Shown piece after piece: positions 8,568 through 17,762 of a DNA stretch of 56,074 nt; position 1 is the stretch's first letter; every line of letters begins with the position of its first letter. A program made the position numbers and the translations under genes. The notes beneath the pieces are model-generated. The model searched no databases. It was not told where the DNA came from and worked only from the letters and a program-made list of their open reading frames with translations. The stretch is from Gammaproteobacteria bacterium (GTDB taxonomy: Bacteria > Pseudomonadota > Gammaproteobacteria > Steroidobacterales > Woeseiaceae): NCBI GenBank assembly GCA_024639825.1, contig JAHEGH010000013.1, forward strand, positions 5,510-61,583. The letters are read 5' to 3'.

Positions 8568-9628
8568 TAGTCAAAGCTCCTCAGTGCGAGACCACAGGCC
8601 GTAAGTAGTGCTGTCGCATCTTTGTGCACACCTTGTGATTTGGCCTTGCCTGAAATTTTCATCTGACCGAGCGGGTCGCCGACTTCCGTCGGAATACCTA
8701 CGCGGCTTGAGATGACGTCCGAGATGCCCGGGATGTTGGCGCAGCCGCCACATACCAGGATCATGTCAGGTTGTTCGCGCCCACCACCCGATGCGAGGTA
8801 GAACTGGAGCGAACGACTGACCTGCTGGGTCATATCATCGATAAACGGTTCCAGCACTTCGGGCTGGTAGTTGGATGGCAGGCCACCCTGCTTCTTCGCC
8901 CGACCGGCGTCTTCCATTGAAAGACCGTAGGTACGCATGATTTCTTCAGTTAGCTGCTGACCACCGAAGTTAAAGTCGCGCGTGTAGACAACCTTGAGGT
9001 CTGACAAGACACTGAACGTCGTGCTTGACGCGCCGATGTCGACAACGGCGACCGATTGCCCCATGCCACCGTCAGGAATCTGGTGGCTGAGCAGGCGGCA
9101 GGCATTCTCGAGAGCGAATGCCTCAACGTCAACGATCTGCGTCGCCAGGCCTGCAGCATTTACGGCTGCCTGGCGTTGCTCGACGTTCTCCGTACGCGTC
9201 GCAACCAGCAACACGTCCATCAGCTCGGGATCCTTGTCGTTCGGGCCAATCACTTCGTAGTCGAAGCTCACCTCTTCCATCGGGAAGGGGATGTACTGGT
9301 CCGCCTGGATCTCGACCTGGCCTTCGAGGTCCCTTTCGGAAAGACTCGATGGCATCTGGATGACTTTAGTAATGGCCGCATCACCACTGATAGCGACGGC
9401 CACATCTGTTGCCTTGGCACCCGCTCGCTTAAAGGCGCGCCGAATCGCCTCGCCAACGGCTTTCGCGTCGACAATGGCTTTTTCGCTCACCGAGCTGGGG
9501 GGTGTAGGCTCTGCTGAATAGGACTCGACCCGATAGCGCTTCCCACTTTGGGAAAGCTCTATCAGCTTGACCGACGACGTCGTGATATCGAGGCCTAGCA
9601 GCGGCTGTGATTTGTTGCCAAAAAGCAC
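8567..9628 (-). CDS. pilM: Type IV pilus actin-like ATPase PilM
   Basis: PilM is a cytoplasmic FtsA/actin-fold protein that binds ATP and the PilN tail, forming the inner ring of the pilus alignment complex. The phosphate-binding motif LLGLDITTSSVKLIEL (residues 11-26) and the second nucleotide motif VAVVDIGASSTTFSV are visible, plus ILVCGGCANIPGI in subdomain IIA. The start is GTG at 9628, supported by AAGGA 7 bases upstream. The length of 353 residues is normal. It is the first gene of pilMNOPQ and divergent from mrcA. Confidence 0.95.
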   Translation of the reverse strand: MLFGNKSQPLLGLDITTSSVKLIELSQSGKRYRVESYSAEPTPPSSVSEKAIVDAKAVGEAIRRAFKRAGAKATDVAVAISGDAAITKVIQMPSSLSERDLEGQVEIQADQYIPFPMEEVSFDYEVIGPNDKDPELMDVLLVATRTENVEQRQAAVNAAGLATQIVDVEAFALENACRLLSHQIPDGGMGQSVAVVDIGASSTTFSVLSDLKVVYTRDFNFGGQQLTEEIMRTYGLSMEDAGRAKKQGGLPSNYQPEVLEPFIDDMTQQVSRSLQFYLASGGGREQPDMILVCGGCANIPGISDVISSRVGIPTEVGDPLGQMKISGKAKSQGVHKDATALLTACGLALRSFD

Positions 9629-9985
9629 GTGTTTTTCCTTCTAAGTCGGTAAGTTGCGAGTCAAATGTAAGCCAGACATGAGCAAAGCGATTTAACTATA
9701 TATCAATAAAATGTTAAATAAAACGTGACTGTGTTCACGATCCTACAATCCCCATGTTAGGGGGACTTTGGCGCCGTTTCCGTGAACCGGTCGACAGGCG
9801 GACCTGAGACTCGTTATTGCAGCACTCAGGTTCGTATGACTATCATCGCCGCCTGATGCTGCTTTACTGAACCATTGCCCCAGAAAAGCCACACTGTCGC
9901 CACCGGTTGAACACCACGTTATTCTTTAATGAGGCTGTGTAAGGCCTGCAGAATTCGGGGTGTTCGGCCGAAAACGCTTGTAACT
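9629..9985. promoter_or_regulatory. Divergent pilM / mrcA intergenic region
   Basis: This stretch of about 357 bases has no supported gene. The part near pilM (about 9690-9726) is strikingly AT-rich and, read on the minus strand, holds TTAACA with TAAATC 17 bases downstream, a plausible sigma-70 promoter for pilM. A dyad CGTGA...TCACG lies at 9724-9739. No clear mrcA promoter could be singled out. The region also contains the extra open frame (9929-9985) that could lengthen MrcA by 19 residues. Confidence 0.4.
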
Positions 9986-12565
9986 ATGCATAAATCAACG
10001 AAAAAAGAATTGGGTCTACGTCACATAAGGCGACATAAGCTGATTCGCGTGCTCATCGTGATGCTCGGATTGGGCGCGATTAGTGGTATTGGCGTGACCG
10101 CGGGCGTCATTGGCGCCTATTACTATGTGCAGCCGGGCCTGCCGGCGGCCGAGACAATTCGAGATATTCCGCTGCAAATTCCGCTGCGGATTTTCAGTCG
10201 TGATGGCTACCTGATCTCCGAGATCGGGGAACGCCGGCGCATCCTGGTTACCTACGACGAGCTCCCGCAGCATGTGGTCGACGCGTTTGTCGCAGCGGAA
10301 GACCAGCGATTCTTTGTGCACCCTGGCATTGACTATCGCGGCATCGTGCGGGCATTCGTGCAGCTCGCCATGACCGGCGATATATCCAGTGGCGGCAGTA
10401 CACTAACGCAGCAACTTGCGCGCGACTACTTCCTCACGCGCGAACAGAAGTTCGCGCGCAAGCTTCGCGAAGCATTTCTCGCCTACAAGATCGAGCAGGA
10501 ATTTACCAAGGAACAGATCATGGCGCTGTTCCTTAACAAGATGTTCTTCGGCCAACGCGCCTACGGCGTTGCCGCGGCGGCGCAGGTCTATTTCAACAAA
10601 AACCTTGCTGACATCAATGCGGCAGAAGCCGCCACACTGGCCGGCGTATTACCCGCGCCGTCGCGTTATAACCCGGTTTACAGCGCTGCGAATGCGGAGA
10701 TGCGTCGTGGCTACGTCCTCGGCCGTATGCATGACCTCGGGTACATAGATGACAACACCTATGACGAGGCGATGACCTGGGAAATGGAGTCCCGTCTCTA
10801 TGGTGCCGCTGTCGAACTGAACGCACCGTATGTCGCGGAGATGGTGCGCAGTGAAATGCTCAAGCGTTACGGCGAAGGCACTTATACCGATGGCTACCAG
10901 GTTGTTACGGCACTGGATTCGCGGCTGCAAAAGGCGGCGAATTACTCTCTGCGCAACGGCCTGCTCGAATTCACCCGGCGCCGCGGCTACAGGGGCCCGA
11001 TTAGCTCCGTCGACCTGAGCGACGAGATTCTGGCCCGGCCCTTTACTGAATGGCCAATCGGAATCAGGGAAATGCTGGAACAGTACGCGCCGGGCGGCTT
11101 GACCGTCGCGCTCGTGACAGCCGTCCATGAGAACAACACGGCATCGCTGCTGTTGCGCGGTGGTAAGACGGATACGTTGCCGTGGTCCGGCATTCGCTGG
11201 GCGAACCGGTTTATCGACCGCGATACGTTCGGTCCTGCGCCCGAAACAGCGGCAGAAGTCCTCGCGCCGGGCGACCTTATATATATTATGCCGACGACCA
11301 AGGGCTCCTGGGCACTCGCGCAGGTGCCCGAAGTACAGGGCGCGGTCGTGTCAATCGACCCGTTTGACGGCGCGGTCACCGCGCTCACCGGCGGCTTCGA
11401 CTTTACGACCAGCAAGTTCAACCGTGCGCGTCAGGCCTATCGCCAGCCAGGTTCGTCGTTCAAACCCTTTATCTACTCTGCCGCCCTCGAGTACGGCAAT
11501 ACACCGGCAACCGTGGTCCTTGACGCGCCCGTCGTTATTAACTCCTCGGAACTCGAGGCGGTCTGGCGCCCCATTAACTACAGTGGTCGCTTTTACGGCC
11601 CGACGCGCATGCGCGAAGCGCTGAAGCGCTCGATGAACCTGGTGTCGGTAAGGTTGCTGCTGTTCGAGACGGGCATCGGCAATGCGGTTCGTCATATTGA
11701 GAAGTTCGGTTTTGGCGACGCTGCCCTGCCGCGTAACGGTTCGCTGGCGCTCGGCGCCGGTGCGGCCTCGCCACTTGATATGGCGCAGGGCTACGCGACC
11801 TTGGCCAATGGCGGCCATGCGGTTAAACCTTACATTATCGACGCAATTTATGGGCCCGAAGGGGAGATGCTGTACCGCGCGGACCCGGCCATCGTGTGCG
11901 ATGCCTGTGTACCCCGGGAACCTGCCTTTACCTACGGCGACGAACCAAAGGACGAACTGACGCTCGACGAAATGGTCGAGATTGCTGCCGTCTACCAACC
12001 CGATGCGACCACGGCACCCGAACTCTTTGAAGGCATTAATATCGCACCACAGACCGTCTCGCCACAGAACGCGTTCCTGGTCCAGGACATGATGCGCGAC
12101 GTCGTGAGAGCTGGCACCGGCCGCCGTGCGATGGCTCTGGGCCGTAACGACCTGTCCGGCAAGACCGGCACCTCGAACGACCGTCGCGATGCCTGGTTCG
12201 GTGGCTTTAATGCCGACATCGCTACGATTGTATGGGTCGGCTACGACGACGACCTGCCGCTCGCTCGAGGTGAGGAAGGGTCTCGGACCGCACTCCCCAT
12301 TTGGGTTGAATTCTCGCGTATCGCATTAAAAGGCGTGCCGGAACACCAGATGCCGATGCCGGACGGCATTGTCTCAGTACTGATCGACCGCGAATCCGGC
12401 TGCCCTGCGCGGGCTGGTCAACGCAACGTGATCTTCGAAGTGTTCCGCGAGGACAATGTCCCCGAATGCGAGGCCACGGAAGAAGTGCTGGATCCGTTTA
12501 ACAACGCGTCGGGCATCGATCCGGAACCCGAGGAAGAGAAGGAAGAAAGCGAATCCTTATTCTGA
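9986..12565 (+). CDS. mrcA: Penicillin-binding protein 1A (transglycosylase/transpeptidase)
   Basis: This class A PBP polymerises and cross-links peptidoglycan at the periplasmic face. From ATG 9986 there are about 18 cytoplasmic residues, a transmembrane helix (about 20-48), and a GT51 transglycosylase domain with the catalytic EDQRFFVHPGID (Glu105) and GGSTLTQQLARD. A PBP1A-type OB insertion follows, then the transpeptidase with SxxK (Ser490 in PGSSFKP), SMN, and KTG (726-728). The C-terminal tail is Glu-rich. The frame is open from 9929; I prefer 9986 because it gives a normal short cytoplasmic tail, though neither start has a good Shine-Dalgarno. The pilM divergence is conserved in gammaproteobacteria. 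Confidence 0.95.
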   Translation: MHKSTKKELGLRHIRRHKLIRVLIVMLGLGAISGIGVTAGVIGAYYYVQPGLPAAETIRDIPLQIPLRIFSRDGYLISEIGERRRILVTYDELPQHVVDAFVAAEDQRFFVHPGIDYRGIVRAFVQLAMTGDISSGGSTLTQQLARDYFLTREQKFARKLREAFLAYKIEQEFTKEQIMALFLNKMFFGQRAYGVAAAAQVYFNKNLADINAAEAATLAGVLPAPSRYNPVYSAANAEMRRGYVLGRMHDLGYIDDNTYDEAMTWEMESRLYGAAVELNAPYVAEMVRSEMLKRYGEGTYTDGYQVVTALDSRLQKAANYSLRNGLLEFTRRRGYRGPISSVDLSDEILARPFTEWPIGIREMLEQYAPGGLTVALVTAVHENNTASLLLRGGKTDTLPWSGIRWANRFIDRDTFGPAPETAAEVLAPGDLIYIMPTTKGSWALAQVPEVQGAVVSIDPFDGAVTALTGGFDFTTSKFNRARQAYRQPGSSFKPFIYSAALEYGNTPATVVLDAPVVINSSELEAVWRPINYSGRFYGPTRMREALKRSMNLVSVRLLLFETGIGNAVRHIEKFGFGDAALPRNGSLALGAGAASPLDMAQGYATLANGGHAVKPYIIDAIYGPEGEMLYRADPAIVCDACVPREPAFTYGDEPKDELTLDEMVEIAAVYQPDATTAPELFEGINIAPQTVSPQNAFLVQDMMRDVVRAGTGRRAMALGRNDLSGKTGTSNDRRDAWFGGFNADIATIVWVGYDDDLPLARGEEGSRTALPIWVEFSRIALKGVPEHQMPMPDGIVSVLIDRESGCPARAGQRNVIFEVFREDNVPECEATEEVLDPFNNASGIDPEPEEEKEESESLF

Positions 12566-12568
12566 GCG

Positions 12569-13180
12569 ATGGCACGACGACGCAACAGTGAGACGGAACG
12601 TGCGCGGCTGGTGCTCGCGCAGGAGGCCGCGCGCATCATCGTTGATCACGGTGTTCGCGACTATCGCGTAGCCAAGCAGAAGGCCGCTGAGCGCCTTGGG
12701 GTCGGCGCGCGCGGTTCGCTGCCGGGCAATGCCGAAATCGAAGCGGCTGTCGCCGAACATCTGCAACTCTTTGGCGGCGACTCCCACGAAGATCGCCTGC
12801 GGATGATGCGCGTCGCCGCATTGTCCGCCATGGAATTGCTGTCATCGTTTACACCCCGGCTGGTTGGGCCCGTGTTGTCCGGAACGGCCGATGAGAATTC
12901 CGCCGTTAATCTGCACGTATTCGCAGATAGCCCCGAGTTTGTCGCAATGGAACTGGCAGAGTTGGGTGTCAGCTACAAACCTTACGAGCGCCGGCTGAAA
13001 AGTCGGCGCGACCGGTTCGATACATTTGCGGGATTCGAATTCCACCACGGCAACAACCCGATCCAGGCGACCGTGTTTCCAGTGGACGGAATTCGGCAGG
13101 CACCAATGAGCCCCATCGACGGCAAGCCGATGAGGCGCATCGACGCCAACGGTGTGCAGGAACTACTCGAGCACATCTGA
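12569..13180 (+). CDS. Conserved protein, possible nucleotidyltransferase fold
   Basis: A 203-residue soluble protein that starts 3 bases after the mrcA stop and is probably co-transcribed. The N-terminal half is helical and basic (MARRRNSETERARLV..., RDYRVAKQKAAERLG). The centre has LVGPVLSGTADENSAVNLHVF, which resembles the G-S/T...D-x-D loop of nucleotidyltransferases, though the acidic residues are replaced by Asn. The C-terminus has a conserved-looking MSPIDGKPMRRID. I recall proteins of this type as uncharacterised in gammaproteobacteria. The fold assignment is tentative and no reaction can be given. Confidence 0.75.
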   Translation: MARRRNSETERARLVLAQEAARIIVDHGVRDYRVAKQKAAERLGVGARGSLPGNAEIEAAVAEHLQLFGGDSHEDRLRMMRVAALSAMELLSSFTPRLVGPVLSGTADENSAVNLHVFADSPEFVAMELAELGVSYKPYERRLKSRRDRFDTFAGFEFHHGNNPIQATVFPVDGIRQAPMSPIDGKPMRRIDANGVQELLEHI

Positions 13181-13184
13181 TTAG

Positions 13185-13276
13185 AAGGGGGGACACCTTT
13201 CAGGTGTCCCCCTTTGGTCGTGATACGCGACCTAAGGTGGTGCGTGCTCCCGGGGACACCTTTCAGGTGTCCCCGG
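13185..13276. repeat. REP-like doublet 2 between convergent genes
   Basis: Two hairpins with the same arms as the 3956-4070 element (GGGGACACC / GGTGTCCCC, loop TTTCA) lie at 13188-13212 (10-bp stem) and 13250-13276 (11-bp stem). The spacer holds GATACGCGAC (13222-13231), the reverse complement of the GTCGCGTATC in doublet 1, so this copy is inverted. It fills the gap between the convergent 12569-13180 gene and gltA and could serve as a bidirectional terminator. Confidence 0.85.
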
Positions 13277-13281
13277 AACAT

Positions 13282-14574
13282 CTAACGTTTGGCGATCGGT
13301 ACGTAGTCTCTCGCGGCCGCGCCCGTGTAGAGCTGACGCGGTCGGGCGATCTTGCCTTTCGGATCCGAGATCATCTCGCGCCAGTGCGAGACCCAGCCGA
13401 CCGAACGACCCAGCGCGAACATCACCGTGAACATCGAGGTCGGAATGCCAAGAGCTTTGTAGATGATGCCCGAATAGAAATCGACGTTCGGGTAGAGATT
13501 TTTCTCTTTGAAGTAATCATCGCTGAGCGCAACCTGCTCGAGTTCCCGAGCGAGATCGAACAACGGCGTGTCGTCAGTGTCGAGTGCATCGAGCACCTTA
13601 TGGCACGTCTCGCGAATAATTGTCGCGCGCGGATCGAAGTTCTTGTAGACGCGATGGCCGAAGCCCATGAGACGGAACGGGTCGTTCTTGTCTTTCGCCT
13701 TTTCGACGAATTTGCCGATCTGGCTGGCATCACCGATCTTATCCAGCATCTTCAGAACAGCCTCGTTGGCGCCGCCGTGAGCGGGACCCCAAAGTGCCGA
13801 GATACCGGCCGCGATCGCCGAATACGGATTGGCGCCCGAGCTGCCGGCCATGCGCACTGTCGATGTCGAGCAGTTCTGCTCGTGATCTGCATGGAGGATA
13901 AACAGGAGGTCGAGCGCTTCGGAGGCAACCGGGTTGATCTCGTAAGGCTCGGCGGGCACAGCAAACAACATCTGCAACAGGTTGTCGCAATAGTTAAGAT
14001 CGTTGCGCGGATACATGAACGGCTGGCCGGTATTCAGCTTGTAGGCCGCGGCCGCGATCGTCGGCAACTTGGCGATGATCCGGTGAGCGAAGATATCCCG
14101 GTGCAACGGGTTCGAAGCATCCATCTCCGCATGGTAGTAGGCCGACATCGAGCCAACGACGGCCGACAGCTGTGCCATCGGGTGGGCGTCGTAACGAAAA
14201 CCTTTGAAGAAGTTCAGCATGCCCTCATTGAGCATGGTGTGGCGGCGAATCGTTTCTTCAAAATTTGCGAGTTCGTCCGGGGTGGGCAAGTCGCCATTTA
14301 GCAGTAACCAGCACACTTCCATGAAATTCGAGTGCTTCGCCAGCTGCTCGACTGGGTAGCCGCGGTACATAAGTATGCCCTTTTCACCATCAATGAAGGT
14401 GATGTCGGACTCGCAGCTGCCTGTGGCGACAAAGCCGGGGTCGTAGGTAAATGCGCCGTGACTTTTATACAGGCCAGTTATGTCGATAACGTCGGGGCCT
14501 GTGGTTCCGCTGCGGACCGGCAGCTCGGACTCGGTACCATTGGGGCTTATTAGCCGATATGCTTCCTGGCTCAT
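13282..14574 (-). CDS. gltA: Citrate synthase (type II)
   Basis: GltA condenses oxaloacetate and acetyl-CoA to citrate, the entry step of the TCA cycle. The 430-residue length and the N-terminal beta-rich domain mark the hexameric, NADH-sensitive gammaproteobacterial type. Catalytic motifs are intact: [16 protein letters not shown] (first His), [13 protein letters not shown] (second His), [14 protein letters not shown], and [16 protein letters not shown] (Asp). The start is ATG 14574, with GAGGA about 10 bases upstream. It is monocistronic, between the inverted REP doublet and rpmE. Confidence 0.97.
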   Translation of the reverse strand: MSQEAYRLISPNGTESELPVRSGTTGPDVIDITGLYKSHGAFTYDPGFVATGSCESDITFIDGEKGILMYRGYPVEQLAKHSNFMEVCWLLLNGDLPTPDELANFEETIRRHTMLNEGMLNFFKGFRYDAHPMAQLSAVVGSMSAYYHAEMDASNPLHRDIFAHRIIAKLPTIAAAAYKLNTGQPFMYPRNDLNYCDNLLQMLFAVPAEPYEINPVASEALDLLFILHADHEQNCSTSTVRMAGSSGANPYSAIAAGISALWGPAHGGANEAVLKMLDKIGDASQIGKFVEKAKDKNDPFRLMGFGHRVYKNFDPRATIIRETCHKVLDALDTDDTPLFDLARELEQVALSDDYFKEKNLYPNVDFYSGIIYKALGIPTSMFTVMFALGRSVGWVSHWREMISDPKGKIARPRQLYTGAAARDYVPIAKR

Positions 14575-14630
14575 GACTTTACTTTCCTCTGTATATCGCT
14601 GTATCCAAACCAGACGAGCATAGCAGAGAG

Positions 14631-14698
14631 CTCCGCAATGCGGAGTCGTGGTTATACGAAAGTTTAGTACCAGATAGATGGTACCGGGCGACGCCCGG
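14631..14698. promoter_or_regulatory. Two short perfect dyads upstream of gltA
   Basis: CTCCGCA-A-TGCGGAG occurs at 14631-14645 and CCGGGCG-A-CGCCCGG at 14684-14698, between the rpmE stop and the gltA start. Neither is followed by a T-tract on the minus strand, so they are not classic terminators for rpmE. They may be protein-binding dyads or weak transcript hairpins. Confidence 0.35.
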
Positions 14699-14711
14699 CA
14701 CGGCCCTGGTT

Positions 14712-14915
14712 TTAGCTCATTCCGTACTTCTTGCGGAACTTGTCGACGCGACCGCCGGTATCAACGATCTTCTGCTTGCCGGTGTAAAACGGGTGGCATG
14801 AGGAGCACACTTCGATAAGAAGATCCTCGCGGAGCGTCGAGCGCGTTTCAAATTCGTTGCCGCAACTACAGGTAACCTTGATGGAATTGTAATTGGGATG
14901 AATGTCGGCTTTCAT
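14712..14915 (-). CDS. rpmE: 50S ribosomal protein L31, zinc-binding form
   Basis: L31 bridges the large and small ribosomal subunits. I chose ATG 14915 ([10 protein letters not shown]) over the longer frame because GGAG stands 7 bases upstream and L31 always begins in this way. This gives 67 residues. Four cysteines (16, 18, 37, 40) in CSC and CSSC mark the Zn-ribbon (C+) form, which in many bacteria is replaced by a Cys-less paralogue under zinc starvation. The conserved [20 protein letters not shown] tail is present. Confidence 0.97.
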   Translation of the reverse strand: MKADIHPNYNSIKVTCSCGNEFETRSTLREDLLIEVCSSCHPFYTGKQKIVDTGGRVDKFRKKYGMS

Positions 14916-15263
14916 TTTTGCTCTCCGGAGCACGCAACCTGCGAAAAAGGCCGCGCATGATATAGCGAAGACGCAGTCTCCGCAAGCCCCCGATTTTTAT
15001 CCACAGAACCTGTGGATAAGTTTGTGGAGGAAAATTGAACGAGTGACGTAAGGTGCGGATTTTCAAGCACCGCCGTCAATATGACTATTTTGTGTCCATT
15101 TTCATTATCATATTAAAAACAAAGAGTTATAGACCCTTTGCGACACTCAAAATGAGATAGGAGCGTTCATACGCTGAATATATAGGTGCGCACGTTGCCT
15201 TGTGCATAATTGAACAAGTCCGAACCTCTATCGCGCGTTCGATTTTTTACCGCCGGGCGTTCA
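14916..15263. other. Intergenic region upstream of rpmE
   Basis: About 348 bases without a supported gene. It holds an inverted pair of consensus DnaA boxes next to rpmE, an imperfect hairpin GGTGC...GCACC at about 15051-15070, and an AT-rich block at about 15080-15140. It must contain the rpmE promoter (minus strand) and the hemW 3' trailer. No small ORF with a credible ribosome site was seen. Confidence 0.5.
14997..15019. promoter_or_regulatory. Inverted pair of consensus DnaA boxes
   Basis: TTATCCACA (14997-15005) and TGTGGATAA (15011-15019) are both exact matches to the high-affinity DnaA box, arranged as a palindrome with a five-base centre. A third, poorer match (TTTGTGG) follows. The pair sits about 80 bases upstream of the rpmE start. 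DnaA could regulate rpmE here or be titrated. There is no dnaA, gidA or rpmH nearby to suggest an origin. Confidence 0.6.
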
Positions 15264-16412
15264 TCAATTGCGCAGAAATTCGGCCTGCAGATCATTCAAA
15301 AACCGCCGTCCGAGCTCTGTCGGCCGCCAGATCGAGTCCTTGCCGCGCTCGAGCAGCCCCCTGGCCTGGGCCCCGCTCGAAGCCTGCTGCAGCCGCTGTG
15401 CCGAGAGCCCGGTTCGCTCCAGGAACAGCCTTTCCTGAAAGCCGTCGTAGAGACGCAACGCATTGAGCATGAATTCGAACAGCAAATCCTCGTCGGTGAC
15501 CGGCTCGAGGTCGCCGCCGGTCGGGTTCTGTTCCATCAACAGCATGTATTGCAAAGGATTGGCCGGCTTCCGGTAGCGAAACACACGCGCTTCGTCGCTG
15601 AGCTTCCCGTGCGCGCCCGCACCGGCCGCCAGGTAGTCACCAAACAGCCAGTAGTTGACGTTATGCCGGCAGCGGCGGCCGTGCCGGGCCCAGGCCGACA
15701 CCTCGTATTGCTCGAAACCGGCCTCGCGCAAGAGCTTCGCGCCAGCGTCCTGAATAGCGTAGGTGGATTCTTCGTCCGGCAGGTCGTGCGGCGGACGGGC
15801 GTGAAAAACCGTGTTCGGCTCGAGCGTAAGCTGATACCAGGAAATATGCGTCGGCTCGAGTTCGACGGCAGCGCGTACATCGGCTTCAGCTGTTGCGAGG
15901 GTCTGCCCGGGCAGGCCATGCATCAGGTCCAGATTAAAGTTGTCGAAACCGGCGGACTTCACTTCACCAACCGCCCGACGAATGTCGTCGCTGGAGTGAA
16001 TGCGGCCGAGTTGCCTGAGCGCATTGTCGTCAAAGCTCTGGGCGCCGATGGACAGGCGATTGACACCGGCCTCGCGATAGCCAGCCGGTGCACCACACTC
16101 GACGGTGCCCGGATTCGCTTCCATGGTGATTTCGGCATCGTCCGCAACATCGAATCGCTCACGCACGCCGGCGAGCAGGCGGCTGATCTCTTCGGGTGCA
16201 AACAAACTGGGGGTACCACCGCCGAGAAAGAGGCTCTCGATGCTCCGACCAGCAGCACGCTTTGCCTCCTGATCAAGGTCCGCCAGCAACGCGTCTACAT
16301 AGCGTTGCGTCGGCGCACCCGTGCCGGCGGAGTGCGAATTGAAATCGCAGTACGGACATTTGCGCACACACCAGGGCAGGTGCACGTACAGGGCAAGCGG
16401 CGGAAGACTCAC
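15264..16412 (-). CDS. hemW: Radical SAM heme chaperone HemW
   Basis: HemW is a radical-SAM protein related to oxygen-independent coproporphyrinogen oxidase HemN. It binds heme and is thought to deliver it to respiratory proteins rather than oxidise coproporphyrinogen. The cluster motif CVRKCPYC (Cys15, 19, 22) followed by DFNSH is the HemW signature; next come SLFLGGGTPSL and the glycine/Asn SAM residues (EANPGTVE). I chose GTG 16412, whose GTGA overlaps the rdgB stop and gives 382 residues, the E. coli size. The open frame to 16517 is rdgB in another frame. It follows rph and rdgB in an operon. Confidence 0.94.
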   Translation of the reverse strand: MSLPPLALYVHLPWCVRKCPYCDFNSHSAGTGAPTQRYVDALLADLDQEAKRAAGRSIESLFLGGGTPSLFAPEEISRLLAGVRERFDVADDAEITMEANPGTVECGAPAGYREAGVNRLSIGAQSFDDNALRQLGRIHSSDDIRRAVGEVKSAGFDNFNLDLMHGLPGQTLATAEADVRAAVELEPTHISWYQLTLEPNTVFHARPPHDLPDEESTYAIQDAGAKLLREAGFEQYEVSAWARHGRRCRHNVNYWLFGDYLAAGAGAHGKLSDEARVFRYRKPANPLQYMLLMEQNPTGGDLEPVTDEDLLFEFMLNALRLYDGFQERLFLERTGLSAQRLQQASSGAQARGLLERGKDSIWRPTELGRRFLNDLQAEFLRN

Positions 16413-17008
16413 GCGTACTTCTGTCGGATCAGTTCGACCAGTTTCCTTAAGGCCTGGCCGCGATGGCTGCGAGCGTTCTTTTGTTCGGGCGCGAGTTCGG
16501 CCGAACTGCAGTTGCAATCAGGCACGAAGAATAGCGGGTCGTAGCCGAAACCCCCGTCACCCCGACGCTCATGCAGGATTGAGCCGCGCCACTCTCCTGC
16601 CGCAACGAGCGCCTCGCTATCAGCAGGATCGACGAACGTCGCGACACAATGAAAGGCAGCGCCACGATTCTCGACGCCTTGCAGCGCGGCGAGCAACTTG
16701 TCGTTATTGGCCACGTCACCGGCGCCGCCGGCATAGCGTGCAGAATAAACACCGGGTGCGCCGTCCAGCGCGTCCACAGAGAGACCTGAATCGTCAGCGA
16801 TTGCGGGCAACCCGGTGGCTTGTGCGGCATGCTGTGCCTTGATCATCGAGTTCTCGGCAAACGTGGTGCCCGTCTCGTCCGCATCCGTCACGCCGAGCTC
16901 AGTCTGCGCCACAACGGCAACGCCGAGATCCTCCAACAGGCTTGCGATTTCACGTATTTTGCCGGCGTTGCCGCTGGCCATAACGACCTTTTTCAGCCCG
17001 CTGCTCAC
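16409..17008 (-). CDS. rdgB: dITP/XTP pyrophosphatase
   Basis: RdgB hydrolyses dITP, XTP and ITP to the monophosphates and so removes deaminated purines from the nucleotide pool. The 199-residue protein shows the substrate-binding [12 protein letters not shown] (residues 10-21), the metal/catalytic block [26 protein letters not shown], and the C-terminal [10 protein letters not shown]. Its ATG overlaps the rph stop by 4 bases and its TGA overlaps the hemW start, so rph-rdgB-hemW are translationally coupled. The order rph-rdgB-hemW is common in gammaproteobacteria. Confidence 0.96.
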   Translation of the reverse strand: MSSGLKKVVMASGNAGKIREIASLLEDLGVAVVAQTELGVTDADETGTTFAENSMIKAQHAAQATGLPAIADDSGLSVDALDGAPGVYSARYAGGAGDVANNDKLLAALQGVENRGAAFHCVATFVDPADSEALVAAGEWRGSILHERRGDGGFGYDPLFFVPDCNCSSAELAPEQKNARSHRGQALRKLVELIRQKYA

Positions 17009-17730
17009 GATGTTGCCGCTTTGATTGCCTCGTTCTGCGCTTCGATAATTTCGGCGATCCCGCCGCGTGCGAGCGAGATCATCGATGAGAACTCATCATC
17101 GGTAAATGCGTGTCCTTCCGCTGTACCCTGCACCTCGATAAAGTGCCCAGCGTCGTTCATTACGATGTTCATGTCGGTTTCGGCCTCGGAGTCTTCTGCG
17201 TAGTCGAGATCGAGCACGGGTATGCCGCGATAGATGCCTACCGATATTGCTGCGACCTGGCCGTGTAGCGGGTTTTTCTTGAGGCGACCGGTTGCCTGCA
17301 GACGCTGTATCGCTATTGCGAGCGCAACGTAGGCGCCGCTGATCGACGCAGTGCGCGTGCCACCATCCGCCTGAATCACATCACAGTCGAGTGTTATCGA
17401 ACGTTCACCCAGGGCTTCCAGGTTCGTTACGGCACGCAAAGATCGTCCGATGAGGCGCTGAATCTCGAGCGTTCGTCCGCCCTGCTTGCCGCGCGCGGCT
17501 TCGCGCCCGGATCTCGTATGCGTGGCACGCGGCAGCATTCCGTACTCGCCGGTAACCCAGCCTCGCCCGGTGTTGCGCATCCATCCGGGGACGCGATCCT
17601 CAATACTTGCCGTACAGAGCACGCGTGTGTCACCGAACTCGGCGAGAACGCTGCCTTCGGCATGCATCGTGTAATCGGGAACAAAGCGCAGAATGCGCAT
17701 TTGCGATGTTTCGCGGCCACTGGGTCGCAT
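17005..17730 (-). CDS. rph: Ribonuclease PH
   Basis: RNase PH is a phosphorolytic 3'-5' exoribonuclease that trims tRNA 3' ends. I chose ATG 17730 ([12 protein letters not shown]), which has AGGAG 7 bases upstream and matches the usual N-terminus; the frame to 17778 adds nothing. The 241 residues include the conserved [68 protein letters not shown] and the phosphate-site arginines. It overlaps rdgB and sits 32 bases after the PP2C gene. Confidence 0.96.
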   Translation of the reverse strand: MRPSGRETSQMRILRFVPDYTMHAEGSVLAEFGDTRVLCTASIEDRVPGWMRNTGRGWVTGEYGMLPRATHTRSGREAARGKQGGRTLEIQRLIGRSLRAVTNLEALGERSITLDCDVIQADGGTRTASISGAYVALAIAIQRLQATGRLKKNPLHGQVAAISVGIYRGIPVLDLDYAEDSEAETDMNIVMNDAGHFIEVQGTAEGHAFTDDEFSSMISLARGGIAEIIEAQNEAIKAATS

Positions 17731-17762
17731 GTTGACTCTCCTTTGTTGCGGCGAGCGGGATT

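Noticed and set aside
14684..14698. rpmE terminator
   Set aside because: The dyad has a one-base centre and no T-run on the minus strand.
14990..15140. Possible replication origin
   Set aside because: Two DnaA boxes and an AT-rich block occur, but there are too few boxes and no dnaA, gidA, rpmH or parAB nearby.
15210..16544. 444-codon plus-strand open frame
   Set aside because: Antisense to hemW, whose radical-SAM motif and overlap with rdgB are convincing; no ribosome site or known motif in the antisense product.
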